Below, one piece after another: positions 32,180 through 43,786 of a DNA stretch of 64,000 nt. Source of the DNA: Vanrija pseudolonga (lineage: Eukaryota; Basidiomycota; Tremellomycetes; Trichosporonales; Trichosporonaceae); NCBI RefSeq assembly GCF_020906515.1, contig NC_085851.1, forward strand, positions 1,674,001-1,738,000, in the 5' to 3' direction. Within the stretch, counting starts at the first letter, position 1; each line of letters begins with the position of its first letter. The position numbers and the translations under genes are program-made. The notes below the pieces were generated by a model. It worked only from the letters and a program-made list of their open reading frames with translations, made no database searches and was not told the origin of the DNA.

Positions 32180-34171
32180 ATGAGCGTAAACGCCACCGAC
32201 CGAGGCGACGCTGCGGTCGAGGGCTCGCTCGTGCGCGCCCCCTCGCACCAACCACACAGCTCCACCCTCGTCCACACGACCTCTCACCACGCACACTTTG
32301 ACGTCCCGAACGAGGGCGACGAGGACCACCACAACCCACCCCAGCGCTCAGTCATCGACATTGAACATGTCCCCGTCGACGACGACCCAAGAGCATGGAG
32401 CTCGAGGAAAAAGACCTTCGTCCTCGTCCTCATGTCTGTCGCGGTCGTGAGTGCCACCAAGCGCGAATGTGGCTAACCATTCAGCTGGGTCCCATGATCT
32501 CGCCCAGTGTCTACAACCCCGTCATTGACGAAGTGAAATCCGACCTGCGCGGCAGCGAAACACAAATAGGTCTCAGCTTGAGCATCTTCATCTTGTAAGT
32601 GCACGTTCACGTGCTGTGTGCATGAGCTGATAACATCAGAATCCAAGGATGCTTCCCTGTCGTGTGGGCCACCATCGCCGAGATCATCGGTCGAAAGGTT
32701 AGTAACCAGGTCACATGCCCTCTGCTCACCAAGCTAGCCTGTATACATTGTGTCGTTCGTCATCTACACTGTTGCCTCGGCTGTCGGCTCGCGCTCGCCG
32801 ACCATGCCCGTGCTCATCGGCATGCGCTGCCTGCAGGCAGTCGGCAGCTCGGCAGTGCTCGCGCTCGGTGCCGGCTCCCTCGCCGACATGTACGAGGTGG
32901 AGGAGAGAGGCAAGAAGCTGGGCCTGTACTACGGCACGCCGATGCTCGGTCCCACATTAGGCCCCCTTATCGGCGGAGCTCTCGGCAACGCGTACGGCTG
33001 GCGCGCGACGCTCTACTTCCTCGCCGTCTTTGCCTTCATCATGACGCTGCTCTTCTTCCTCTTCCCCGACACATGGCGCAAGGAGCGCTCCAAGCTGTAC
33101 CAGAAGGCTGTCAGCGACGCGCTCAAGCGAAGCCTCAAGGCGCAGGCGCATGCCGAGAAGAAGCGCCAGCGCAAGCTCGCCAAGGGACTGGCCAGTACCG
33201 CCACAACGCCGGCTCTCACCGCGCCCCCGACTGGAGCACACACCCCGGCCACAAGGCCAGGTAGCACGCACAACGGATCAGACACCCACGTCGACCTCGA
33301 GGCTGGCGCCGCTACACCCCGCAAGCGCCGCATGCCCAAGTGGTGGCCGCTCGGCCCGACCGACGACCCAGAGGACATCAAGCCCGAGCTGCGCGACATC
33401 AACCCCATCCCCATGGTCATTAGCACGTTTGCGTCGCCGACCAACTTTGTCATCCTCGTCAGCTCTGGTGTGCTCTTCGCGGCGCAGTACACGTCGACAT
33501 ACACAGCCGCCGTGACGTTCAGCCGTGCGCCATACAACTACAACCCGCTGATCATCGGCGTCGTGTGTCTGAGCTTTGGCGTCGGCAACATTCTCGGTAG
33601 TGTCGTCGGAGGCCGGCTGTCGGACCGCATCCTGCAGCGCCTCAAGGCCAAGAACGGGGGAGTGTCGGTGCCCGAGTTCCGCCTCATGAGCACACTACCC
33701 TTCATTCCGTTCATGGTCATCTCGTTCCTCATCTACGCGTGGACGAGCGACAAGAAGACCAACATTGCCGGGCCTGTCGTCGGTCTCTTCTGCGCGGGCT
33801 TCAGCATCATGCTCGCGTACGCCAGTCTGCTGGCGTACCTCGTCGACTCGAACCCCGGCCGCTCGGCTTCTGCCATCTCGTGCAACTCGTTCTGCCGCGG
33901 CATCGGCGCGTGCGTCATGTCGCAGGTCGCCATCCCGATCCAGAACGCCATCGGCGACGGCGGCCTGTACACGCTCATCGCGGGCCTGATCGCGCTCGCC
34001 GGCGGCGGCATCATCGTCATCGCGTACAAGGGCGAGCAGTGGCGCTCGCCCGACCACCGCTGGGCGTGGAGCAAGGACAAGGGCGGCGAGAAGGGCAAGG
34101 CGGCCGAGGTGGTTTCGTACGCCACCTCGCACACTGCTATTGAGCCCGCAGGCGACAAGGAGAAGGCGTAG
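32180..34171 (+). CDS. MFS drug:H+ antiporter-1 (DHA1) family transporter
   Basis: Exons 32180-32446, 32485-32594, 32640-32697 and 32738-34171 give 622 residues. After a His/Asp-rich cytosolic tail come RAWSSRKKTFVLVLMS, then SPSVYNPVIDEVKSDL and IGLSLSIFIL. The loop after span 2 reads AEIIGRKPVYIVSF, the DHA1 form of motif A. Further landmarks are GMRCLQAVGSSAVLALGAG, GPTLGPLIGGALGNAYGWR and a central Lys/Arg-rich loop of about 110 residues. The second half has SVVGGRLSDRIL and NSFCRGIGACVMSQ. This resembles Qdr/Dtr/Aqr-like exporters of drugs, polyamines or weak acids at the plasma membrane. The substrate is not readable. Confidence 0.9.
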
Positions 34172-34391
34172 GCGAGTTAGAATATATACTTGTATCATTG
34201 ATAGACAGCATCTGTAGTGCATCTTCTGCATCATACCCATCCAGCCATGACGTACCTGCAATCGAGACTTTACGTAACTTGTGTGTTGTGACCAGCCACA
34301 ATCTGCCAATGAGCTCACGACGAGCCAAATTCATTACCTCCAACAGCAACATCTCGCACTCCTGCATTGCCACCCTCTTCTCCGCATCAAC

Positions 34392-35294
34392 ATGGCCAGC
34401 ATCCTCCTCAGCCGAAGCTTCAAGGCGCTGACGCTTGCCGAGCCCGCGTCGCTGCGGGCGCTGTCGACATCAGCGCCGGCGCTCAAGGCGACCGCGGCGG
34501 CACCCAAGGCGAAGGCGGCAGCCAAGCCCAAGAAGAAGCAGGACCGTGAGTGTTGGTTGTCGTGCGACCGACGTTGTGCCCGCCGCATCGCGACTTGCCC
34601 CCATCTTAACACTGTCCACAGGCACAAAGTCTATCCCCGCGCCCCCCAAGCGGCCCAACTCGCCGTTCACAATCTTCTTCAAGGGCTTCTACCACCGCGA
34701 GAAGGGAAGCTTCCTCGACGCGCAGGGCAAGACGAACGTCGCCGACGTCGCCCGCGCGGCAGGCAAGGCGTGGGCTGCGCTGTCAGAGGCCGAGCGCAAG
34801 AGCTACGACGGCGAGGTCAAGGCCGAGTGGACGGCGTACAATGCCGCCATGAAGAGCTACCTCGAGACGCTGCCCGCTGCGGACCGCCTCGCGCTCGAGA
34901 AGAAGGCAGGCAAGAAGTTCCCCGTGCCAGGCGGCCGCAGCGCAGCCAAGCAGGCCATCCGCGACCGGCCTGGAAACCCCGGCCGCGCGAGCTCGCCCTT
35001 CTTCGAGTACCTCCAGGCGCAGCGCGACGTCATCCAGGTCGAGCACGCCGACGAGCTCAAGGGCCTCAAGCCGATGGAGATCAACCTCCGCGTCGTCTCG
35101 CTCGCCGCGCGCAAGTGGCACACGCTGACGCCAAACGAGCTCCAGGTGGGTGTGGAAGGAAGAGGTGAATGGAAGCGAGCGAGGCTGACACACGAACGCA
35201 GAAGTGGAAGGACGAGTGCCAGCGCAAGAGGGAATTGTACAAGGCTTGGGTCGAGACACAGCCAGACAAGGAGAAGTTGTTGAAGAACCTCTAG
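34392..35294 (+). CDS. Mitochondrial HMG-box DNA-packaging protein (Abf2/TFAM-like)
   Basis: Exons 34392-34545, 34622-35145 and 35202-35294 give 256 residues. The N-terminus MASILLSRSFKALTLAEPA is a good mitochondrial presequence (Arg/Ser/Leu, no acids for 15 residues), followed by an Ala/Lys linker. HMG box 1 starts PPKRPNSPFTIFFKGFY and includes GKAWAALSEAERKSYDG. A second, weaker box runs from SSPFFEYLQAQRDV through SLAARKWHTLTPNELQKWKDEC. Two boxes after a presequence is the plan of Abf2 and TFAM, which bend and compact mtDNA. The primary sequence diverges fast, so orthology to Abf2 is inferred from layout. Confidence 0.85.
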
Positions 35295-35484
35295 GACGAG
35301 TAGGATGCAGCGCGTACCACTCTAGCAAGGCAAGCGTGCTCCTCTGGCCTCTGGAAGGCCTTGCTCTTGCTCACTGCGCACAAGCAACGACAATGCACAT
35401 TGGATTACTGTTGTACAAACACGCCGGCCGAAGCCGCGTGCTCCCCTCTAAACTTCTAGCAGTGACTAACCCGACACACGACCA

Positions 35485-37481
35485 CTACAATAGCTTGACC
35501 TGACTGCTACTGCCCCACAGCGACGGCCAGCGCCAGCGCTGCCGGCGCGGAGGCTGCGTGTTGTCCCATTCGGCGATGACGGCCTCTGGATGCTCGATTG
35601 GCGGCGTAGGGATCGCCTCGACGGCGGTAGTCGGCAGCGTCATGCTGTGGGGTCTGGGCCGCTTGACGCCTGGCACAACTGGCAAGCTGGGGTCGACGGA
35701 CCCGGCACGCGCCGCCGCGTCGCTGCGGCTTCTGCCCCGGCGGAGCACGGGCGACGGGGGGCCGTTGGCCTGGCTGATCGAGTTTGAGCGCAGCGCGAAA
35801 CCGGGCGACGCGGCACCAATGCCGAATGCGAAGCCGGTCGGCGCGCCCACCGGCGCCAGCTCGGGCACGAGCGTGCCGAATCTTGGGCGTCTGCGGCGGG
35901 GCAGCGTCGGCGAGTGGGGCGAGTGGGGCGACATGGGGGTCGCGCCGGCCGCGATGGCGGTATCGATGCGCGGCGATCGGGGCGGGCCAACGGGCGCTGG
36001 CGGCGGCTCGAGCTCCTCGGGCTCGGCGACGAGCGAGTCGTCGCCGCCACCGAGTAACGTCGCTCCGTCGCCAGCCTCGAGCTCGTCCTGCGCCTCGATA
36101 TCGAGGGGCTCCTCGCACAGCACTTCCTCCTCGACCCAAGTGCCGACCTCGACGCCTCCTTGGCCCGTGGGCTGGATCGCCGAGACGGTCCACACACCAA
36201 CGAGCAGGATGGCCACGCCAAGGGACACGAGCACAATCTGGTGTGCGCTGAGGCGGCCAAACTGGTCGTAGAACACGAGACCGTCTGAGCGTCAGCAGAG
36301 CCCGCTTGGGGGTTACGTACCAAAGATTGAGGCGAGGTTGAAGAAGCAGAACGCGAGCGGGCAAATGAGCGCGGGGGACGCGAACAGGAGCCCGTAGTTG
36401 AGGTACACTAGCTGGAGCACTGCCGCCACCGCTAGTCCAGCCACGAGGAGCCACGTCTGAGGCCGGGTAAACTCGTTTGAGCCGCGCCCAGTGCGCCAGT
36501 ACTCTATCGTGGAGATGACGAGCTCGACAGCCGCCTTGGCGAGGACGAGGCAGAGGCCTGACAGGGTGCCGGAGGCTGCACCGAACGCCAAGCCAGCGAG
36601 CGTGAGCGTGCGCTCGTCGGCGCTGGCCCGCGCGCCGAGGTACTCTGCGTCCTCGGCGTCGACGTCGGAGAAGGACCCGTAGGCGAAGCGCACCGTCTTG
36701 GTGTCGGGTCTTGTGGGCGACGGAGCGGGCGAGGCGTCAGGAACGGCAGCGAGGACGGGGACCGTCTCGAGCGCCTGCTCGGCGCCAAAGCTCGTGCGGC
36801 GGAAGGGAATGGCGGGGCTGTCGTCCGACTCGTCGACGCCGTCCAGGCCAAGCTTGATGCGCCCGCTCGTCTCGCTGTCGCGCGTGACGCGCCACACGGT
36901 GACATGGGCCGCGACGAGCGTGAGAGTCACGGCGAGGCACACGACGCTGAAGAAGACGACAAACGGCGGGCGGGCCCACAGCGCGAGGATCTCGTCGAGG
37001 CTGTGCGTGCTGTCGGGCACCACGCCAAAGATGGCGATGAGTACCGCGCCGCTCGCGATCAGCACCGTGCCGAGCATCATCGCGCTCGTGAAGCCCTCGC
37101 CTAGGAGGAGGTGCGCGAGCAGCGAGTTCCACAGCAGCGAGATGCCGCCGAGCGGGGCGAGCACGACGATGGGGAGCGCCCCGATCTGGAACACTGCGGG
37201 GGTGTTAGCTTGTACATAACATCTGCTCCACCGCGCTACCCACCCGACCCAAACACATTGCTCGAGATGTAGACTGCAAAGCCGATGATCCACAGCGGGC
37301 GGCGGAGCGCCTTCTTGCGCAGCTCGGGCGGGGCTTCGGCGTCCTCTACGTGCGACTTGCGCTGGATCGTGAGGCCTGAGGGGTGGGTTAGCTCGATAGC
37401 CCAGGCGTAACACTTACCCAGCGACTGGATGAACGAGCACGCGAGGCCGACAAAGATGGCCAGCACGACGGGTATCCCCAT
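35485..37481 (-). CDS. NIPA-type magnesium transporter
   Basis: Minus-strand gene beginning MGIPVVLAIFVGLACSFIQS. The first intron (43 nt) joins SLG to LTIQRKSHVEDAEAPPE. The Mg_trans_NIPA landmarks follow: RRPLWIIGFAVYISSNVFG, ALPIVVLAPLGGISLLWNSLLAHLLL, TVLIASGAVLIAIFG, later SGTLSGLCLVLAKAAVELV, YLNYGLLFASPALICPLAFC and HQIVLVSLGVAILL. About nine spans are expected at the plasma membrane or endosome. Compared with animal NIPA proteins there is a large loop of about 120 residues between spans, and a C-tail of about 200 residues rich in Ser/Pro/Arg. Mg2+ is the family substrate; other divalent ions are possible. Confidence 0.85.
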
Positions 37482-38346
37482 TGTCGTCGGTGGGCGGCGG
37501 CGCGGCGCTCGGGCCGGGTGTCGGTCGTGTGTCTAGTTGCGCGGAGCGGGGGGCATGCACAGGCTGCTAGCTGGAGGGGGCAAGCTACTCGTCGTCTTCG
37601 TCTCTGTCGTCGCTGTCGTGCACAAGAATGTAAGTAGGTAGGTAGACAAGAAGGGTGGTTGAAAGTTGGTAGAGTGCTGTCGTGACCGACTTCTCGCCGC
37701 CCAGCCAGCCTCCGCGCCAGCTGGCACGGCCTGCCTGATCGATTGTTGTCAGCTCCCGGCATGGCACTCGATCCTGGCTCCTGGCTCCCGCGGGTTCGGC
37801 CCATGCCATGCCACATGCCATGCCGTCACGCAAACGACGCGATGCAGCAACGTGGGTCGCGCGGCGTCGTGGCATGGTGGCCGTGGCACTTATGCATATG
37901 CGTGGGCGCGGCGCGTGTGTGCGTGTGCATGCAACGCAAAGCAAAGAAGATGCAACTCGATGCCCGCACTGCTTGCTTCGCTGGCGGCTGGCTGGCTGGC
38001 GCTCCCACCGTCCCCGCCCCCGGCGCTCGAGGCGGTGTCGGGAGGGTTGAATTTCCATGGCTGCTTCATTCGAGCCGGCACGGGATGTCTCTGCCTGACA
38101 CCACCAACTCGTGGGCAACGGCAGTCTGTATTTGCCGTGGGTGACGAGTTGGGGTGCGGGTGGGAGAGGCGAGGCTGATGCAGTGGCGCCAGTGGGAGGT
38201 GGCAGTGCCCCTCACGCTCGCTCGCACCCGGCCAGCGCCAAACTGGCAGGTCCACCACGGCTTCCTCCCCATCAGCCAACGCTATGCATTATCCCGTCTA
38301 CGACGCGACGATTACTATGCCTGTATTTGTAGCCAAGTGTACCCCA
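37482..38346. other. Intergenic region between SEY1 3' end and the magnesium-transporter promoter
   Basis: About 865 bp. Repeats of GGCATG/CCATGC-like words occur near 37757-37830 and GGCTGGCTGGC near 37984. The frames that are open here give Cys/Arg-rich nonsense. I see no gene. Confidence 0.5.
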
Positions 38347-41257
38347 CTACTTCTCCTCATACTTCTCTGCGAGCACGTCGCCGCGCCTCCGCGCATCGTC
38401 GGCGAGCGTGCCGTTGTTGACAGCAATGGGCTCTGTCAAGACGCGCTGCGAAGCTGGCGGCTCGGCAAACGCCTCGCGCAGCTTGTCGGTGCCTATCCTC
38501 TTGACCTCGTATGCGACCGTCTTGGTCACCTGCAGCAAAGGCCCAGCGAGGCCAAGCTGCAGAACAATGTATGCCGTGGCGATGAGAATGACCAGCATCG
38601 CAAAGTACAGCGGGTTGAACAGCACCGCCATGGCCTCGTTCCAGCCCAGAACGACCAGTAAGCCGTACATCCAGTAGGGGATCTGGGACACGGACGACAC
38701 CATCGAGCGCTTGGCCTCGACAAACGCCGCGTCGGCCTCGCGCTTCAAGCGCGACTCGAGCGAGTTCAGTCGTGTCGGGGTCACAAGAACGAGGGCAGTG
38801 TCAGGGTCGAACGCCGCGCTGTCGTGCTCGGCCTCAGCGGCGTCGGGCTCGGGAACCACGGGAAGCAACTCGTCGTCCTTGGGCTTGATGGTAGCAAAGA
38901 GCGGCAGAAGAGCAAGAGTCTCGTCGCGCGCCTTCTTGTACGCTCCCTCGAGGTCGTCCTCGGGCTTCCACACTCGTGGGACCCCGCTGTCGTCGTAACG
39001 GAAGCGCTCCTCAAAGTTCTCTCGCAGTGTGAGCAAGACGGTGGCGTCGGCAGTCTGCTCCTCGAGCTTCTTGCGGAGAACGAGCCACGAGCGAGTGCGG
39101 AGAGTGTGGAGTGCCACGGCGTTCTCCTCCTCGGTACAGTTGTAGCTCTTGGCCTTGGACAGGTACGCCTTCTCGGCGGCACCGTTGACGTCGCGGTATG
39201 TCGTGAGAACCTTGTCCCACATGGTGGTCGAAGGCTTGCTAAGGGCCAGCTCGACGGGCTCGAGAAGCTGGCGCTTGACAGCACGCTCGGCATTGTTAAC
39301 CAGTTTCTTGGTCTCGTCGGCACGCGATCTGTCGGCAATGACCTTGAGGTCGTCATCCAGGAGACCCAGCTCGTGCTCGTACTCCCAGCCGGAATCGTCA
39401 ACGGTCACCTCTGCGTGGGTCAGCAGTCATGTCAATCAGCAGCCACCCACCCTTGGCAGTCTCGAGGAAGCCATCACGAGCATCCTTTGTTGCGCGAGTG
39501 ACAACCTCTGCAAAGTCGTACGTTGGCGCCTTGAGCGATGTGGCAACATCGGCGATAAACTTGGCAGTAGCAGCCTTGTGGGCATTCTTGAGCTGGCCAA
39601 GGAACAGAGGCGAGACGGACGCGTGCAGGTTGTCGAGCAGGGCCTGGCGCTTGCGCTGGTACACACCAGCGTGGTAGCGAGATGCGGCAACGTCAAAGTT
39701 GGCTACGGCTATTAGCACACGCCGATCTGTGTTTGCCGACCACACAAATACTCACCGGTAGCCGTCTTCAGCCACTCGCGGATCAGACCACCGAGACCAT
39801 CGACGATCGTACCGGCTTCGACCGGCTTGCGAACCGCCTTGGAGCTGGTGGCAAAGACCTCGCTGACAGCAGCAGCAATCTCGTCACAGCGGAACTGGGC
39901 CAGCAGCTCCTGCTGAGTAGGCAGATCAAGGTCCTTGTTCGCCACAACCTGGTCCCAGATACCCTCCATGTAGAATCCCACACCGTCGGCGGGGATCCTC
40001 TTGTGATACGCGGGCTGGAACACATAGTCTGATCGGGTGCGGTCGGTGAATCGCTTTCTCAGGTCCACGACGGCTTCCTCAAACTTCTCGGGCAGGAGAA
40101 TCTTATGAGGAAGGGCCGCAAATGACAGGTCGAAATAGTCTGTCAACCGCGTGTCGGCAAGGTGCGGGGGCTGTGGTGGTGTCAGCGCGAGGGGACATGG
40201 TGCGAGAGATGTGCCAGTGTCCGGGCGATCATGGACCGGCCCATCGCGAACCGGCGGCGCGCAACGCATTTACCCACCTTGGAGAGCGAGGCCCAAATCT
40301 TCTCCATATCGGCAGTGAGCGTGGCGGTGAGGTTGGAGAGCGGCGTCGCTCCAACGTGGTCACGAATAACGAACAGAATGAGTGTCTTGTCGCTGGACTT
40401 GGCCTTGGAGGCGTCGCTGCCGCCAAACAGGCTGAGGTTGACCTCGAACACGGTCTTGAGCAGGCCCATGTTGGCGCCCTGGTACAGACCGATCTGGTGC
40501 TCCCTAGCGCCGATGTCAGCTCGCGTGTCCAGCCCCCCAGCCCCGCGCGTTTCACCACCCAACGCACCATAGGTTGACAATGAGCACCTCGGTCGAGGCA
40601 AGCGAGAAGAGGGCCGACTTGCGCTCAAAGTCCTGGTCCTCGCCGCGTTCGCGGCCGTCGGTACCCTCGACGTCCATGACAAGGGCACTGCTGTACGCAG
40701 ACGGGCACATCCAGATACCCTTGGTCGTCTGCTGGCGCTTGGCCTCGTCCATGACATCGAAGGTGGTTCCGAACAGCCGGTTAAGCAGCGTCGACTTGCC
40801 CGTCGACTGGCTGCCAAAGACGCCAACAACGTCGTACGCGAATCCTTTGTCTAAGAGGCCCCATTTCGAGAGGTATGCGGGGAGTTCTCTCCTGTGCGGC
40901 GTCAGTGTCTCGTCCGAGTGAGGGTTCGGCGCGTGCCCTTCCCGGGGTAACGCCTCGCCGCGCTGGAGTGCAGCAGGGGGCTACATCGCACCACCGTACC
41001 AGGCCCACTGATCAGACTTACGAAAACTCCTGCTGCTCATTGACGATTTGGAGGCGTCCCTCGCCGACCTTGTTGGTCGGCTGAGCTGCTGGCACGGCCG
41101 GCGCTGGTGCTGGGGGTGCTGGTGCCGGTGCTGGTGCCGCTGGCACGGACGCCGGAGCAGTGGGAGGGGTCGCCGCGTTCAGGGGTGATTTTGCAGTGTC
41201 GGAAGCAGGGTTATGGTTTGGGGTGGCTCCCAGAGCCTGATGAGCAATGTCGCTCAT
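38347..41257 (-). CDS. SEY1: Sey1 (RHD3/atlastin-like) ER membrane-fusion GTPase
   Basis: Dynamin-like GTPase that fuses ER tubules. Starting at [10 protein letters not shown], a Pro/Ala tract (about 30 residues of PAPAP type) precedes [11 protein letters not shown]. The GTPase domain shows G1 [17 protein letters not shown]2 [10 protein letters not shown]3 [13 protein letters not shown] and G4 VIRDH. Then come the [17 protein letters not shown] region, a long helical bundle and two membrane spans near the C-terminus ([20 protein letters not shown] and [19 protein letters not shown]). A cytosolic tail follows. Six or more exons give about 800 residues, as in other fungi. The first intron is about 130 nt. 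The set of GTP-binding residues looks complete. Confidence 0.95.
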
Positions 41258-42307
41258 TGTATAGTTGGTGGCAAGGAGGGTGTTTGAGAAAGTTGACAAC
41301 TTGGTGTCGCCGGGGTGGGGCAAGGCGCGGTTGGGTGGTTGTTGTCGCCGAATCTTGTAGGCAGCGCTGCTGGCTGGTGGCCGGCCATCCAGGACAGCCG
41401 CGCTGCGTGGATGGCTGTCGTGGCCAAGCAAGGCATGACGCACACACAACCAGTCACTACAGGGGCGGGTTGTATAAGAAATGGAGGGGACACGCGGACA
41501 TCACGTGTAATTACGTAACGAGACCAAAGTTGCTCGTACACGATTCAGTCACTATCAGATGCCTCCTCCTTATCGATTCATGGCAGGCAATGAAGCCTGG
41601 AGGCCATGCGGCGTCACGAGGGTACCCGTTTTCTGACACTGTGAGCCGTCCACGGTGTGGTAGGCTTGCACCTCCCGCACTTGTCGCCATCGGAGAAGCC
41701 AGGAGTGTGGCTTGCGGACTCTGCCCGCAATAGTCTGCCACTCGGGGCGGAGCAGTTCTCGCTGCAACTGGGCTCCATCTGACAAGAGTTGCACTGCTGA
41801 GAACATGCAGACAGCTGGCGTGAGCGGTGTCTCTGCTGCCATGAGCAGGAGGCCACGGTGCCGTCGGTCTCCAAGCCGGCCCCACTCTCCTTGACGCCCC
41901 ATGCCCTCCACGGTCGTAAACACGCTGTCAGTCTCCTCTCTGCGTTGCCTGGCGCCCAGAGGATCGTCGCGGTGCAGGGAATGCTCCCAGCCTCTGCTTG
42001 GCACACTCCAGCGTGGCACACGTGCACCCGAGCGGGATGGGCACCCGGAGCGGCCGTTGTCCAGTTCGGCGTCGTCGCGCCCCGGCCCGTCGCCTCCCTT
42101 CCACTGCAGCGCGCCTGCGTCTCCATCTGTGTGTGCGGAGTATCCCCGGCCTCACACACACCACCGTAAGCGCAACCCGGATCAAGCCTGTGCAGTTAGG
42201 TGGCATCCCGAGAGCGTCCGGCGCTGTATGCGCCGGCGCGTTTGAGAACAGCAATTTGCTAGATGATGTTTTCATTCTGTCCCTTGTCTTCAGCCCGCCG
42301 AAGCAAT
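41258..42307. other. Intergenic region between COX4 3' end and SEY1 promoter
   Basis: About 1.05 kb. A TCACGTGT E-box-like site lies at 41502-41509, about 250 bp upstream of SEY1. The ORFs here, including long minus-strand frames at 41570-42159, look like chance frames. Nothing supportable. Confidence 0.5.
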
Positions 42308-43070
42308 CTAGTGGTGGGCGGCCGAGGCGTGGGGCTCGTACTTGAGGGTGTAGACTGGGACGGGTTAGGAGGACGAGCTTGTTTGGTTGCAGTCCGGTAC
42401 AACTCACCCGAGCCGCACTCGGGGCAGCGGTGGTGCTTGAGCTCAGTGTTGACCTGGAGCCAAAGAGTGTCGTGCGAGTCGGCGGGGAAGCCAGTGCAGC
42501 CAACGTGGCGGACGGGGTACTGTGCCGGGTTGTTAGCAAGCCACAGCGGCGCAAGTCGGAAATGGCTGATACGCACGAAGGAGAAGACCTCGATGGGGTT
42601 GTCAAGAGTGCCGAGACGGTCAGCCTGGAGGGGGGTCATGTCGAAGACATCGACGCCCTCGACCTTGCCCATGAGCTCGAAGCGCTCGATACCGGTAGCC
42701 TGCTGCTCGCTGTAGACGTGTTAGTGATGGCAAGTCCGTGTCCGATGGGCGTTCCGGTGCGCTCCGAGGGGTTTGGCTTGACATGGCGATGGACAAAGTC
42801 TGCTGCATGGGGCGCGGCAGGCCTGGTGCAAGACGGCATTGTCCCCAAGCCAGCCCTTCCAACCTCTGAAGCGTGCCGGAACAGTGCCCGGGGCATGACG
42901 CACTCGGTAGGAACCTCGCCGGCCTTGACACCCTCACCAAGGAGGAGGGGAGGGCCACCACCGCCGCGGCGGATGGCCGAGACGGAGATGGGGCGGGCAA
43001 TGACCTGGGCCTTGGGGAGGGCGAGGGCGGGGCGGGCGACGGCGCGGAGGGAGCGGAGGAGGGCGACCAT
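42308..43070 (-). CDS. COX4: Cytochrome c oxidase subunit COX4 (mammalian COX5B)
   Basis: Zinc-binding nuclear-encoded subunit of complex IV at the matrix side of the inner mitochondrial membrane. Exon 1 (from 43070) encodes a presequence, MVALLRSLRAVARPALALPK, then GGGPPLLLGEGVKAGEVPT. A long first intron (about 195 nt) leads to EQQATGIERFELMGKVEG, then FDMTPL and GTLDNPIEVFS, then VRHVGCTGFPADSHD and RCPECGSVYTLKY, which carry the Cys zinc ligands. Four exons give about 150 residues and end SAAHH. Splicing at CTCGG|GTGAGT is needed to restore GSVYTL. Confidence 0.93.
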
Positions 43071-43786
43071 TTTGGGGGATGGTGTTGCTTGCAAGGAGAG
43101 TGGTGAGTTGGAGGACGGAGTTGAGTGAGGCTCGCGACAATTGGCGCAGCGGAGGAGCTGCGATGGTGGTAGTGGATTGCTGCCGCTGAGGCCGTATGCA
43201 GAGAGCGAGCCAGGCGGAGACTCAGAGCCAGAGCCAGACGGCCAGCCAGCGACCATCACCCAGCCAGCCAGCCAGCCATGCTCCCCTCCCCTCCCACACA
43301 GAATCTGGCCCATTACGATTGGCCTGATCTCGTTCACCCAGCGGCTGGAGTCGGAACTCGCATCCACGGTGGCCAGCGCCCAGAAAGCCACCGTAGAGTC
43401 ATATCCCCGATGATCGCCGCCGGATTAGCTTGAGATGTGGCACTTGGTGACCATTAGGAAATTCATTACAAAACTGTTTCTAATACTTTATGACAACAGG
43501 AACCGTGCTCGACGCGGCTTACTTTCCTGAGAGTCAGGGCCCACGACCGACACCATCAACCGCGCGACTCAAAGGGCAACAGCAACATTACACAACGCGT
43601 CCAGCGATCCAGCGACACAACTGTGACGACGACTGCGACAACACTTACACGCATACAGACAACAGACCAAGATCCTCCATCGCATCATTCACAACAACCT
43701 GTACAACACCCATACCTCCATCAACCCACTCACTCCCCATACCCACTAGCATGGCCTCGTAACCCCGTCCTTCACCCCTCATCACC
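43071..43786. other. Divergent promoter region, COX4 and 43787 gene
   Basis: About 715 bp. It contains a CAGC tetranucleotide repeat at about 43261-43278. From about 43480 to the next start the DNA is A/C-rich with little G, a typical fungal 5' leader. Confidence 0.5.

Noticed and set aside
41570-42159. Minus-strand ORFs between SEY1 and COX4
   Set aside because: No family features; overlapping alternative frames are equally open.
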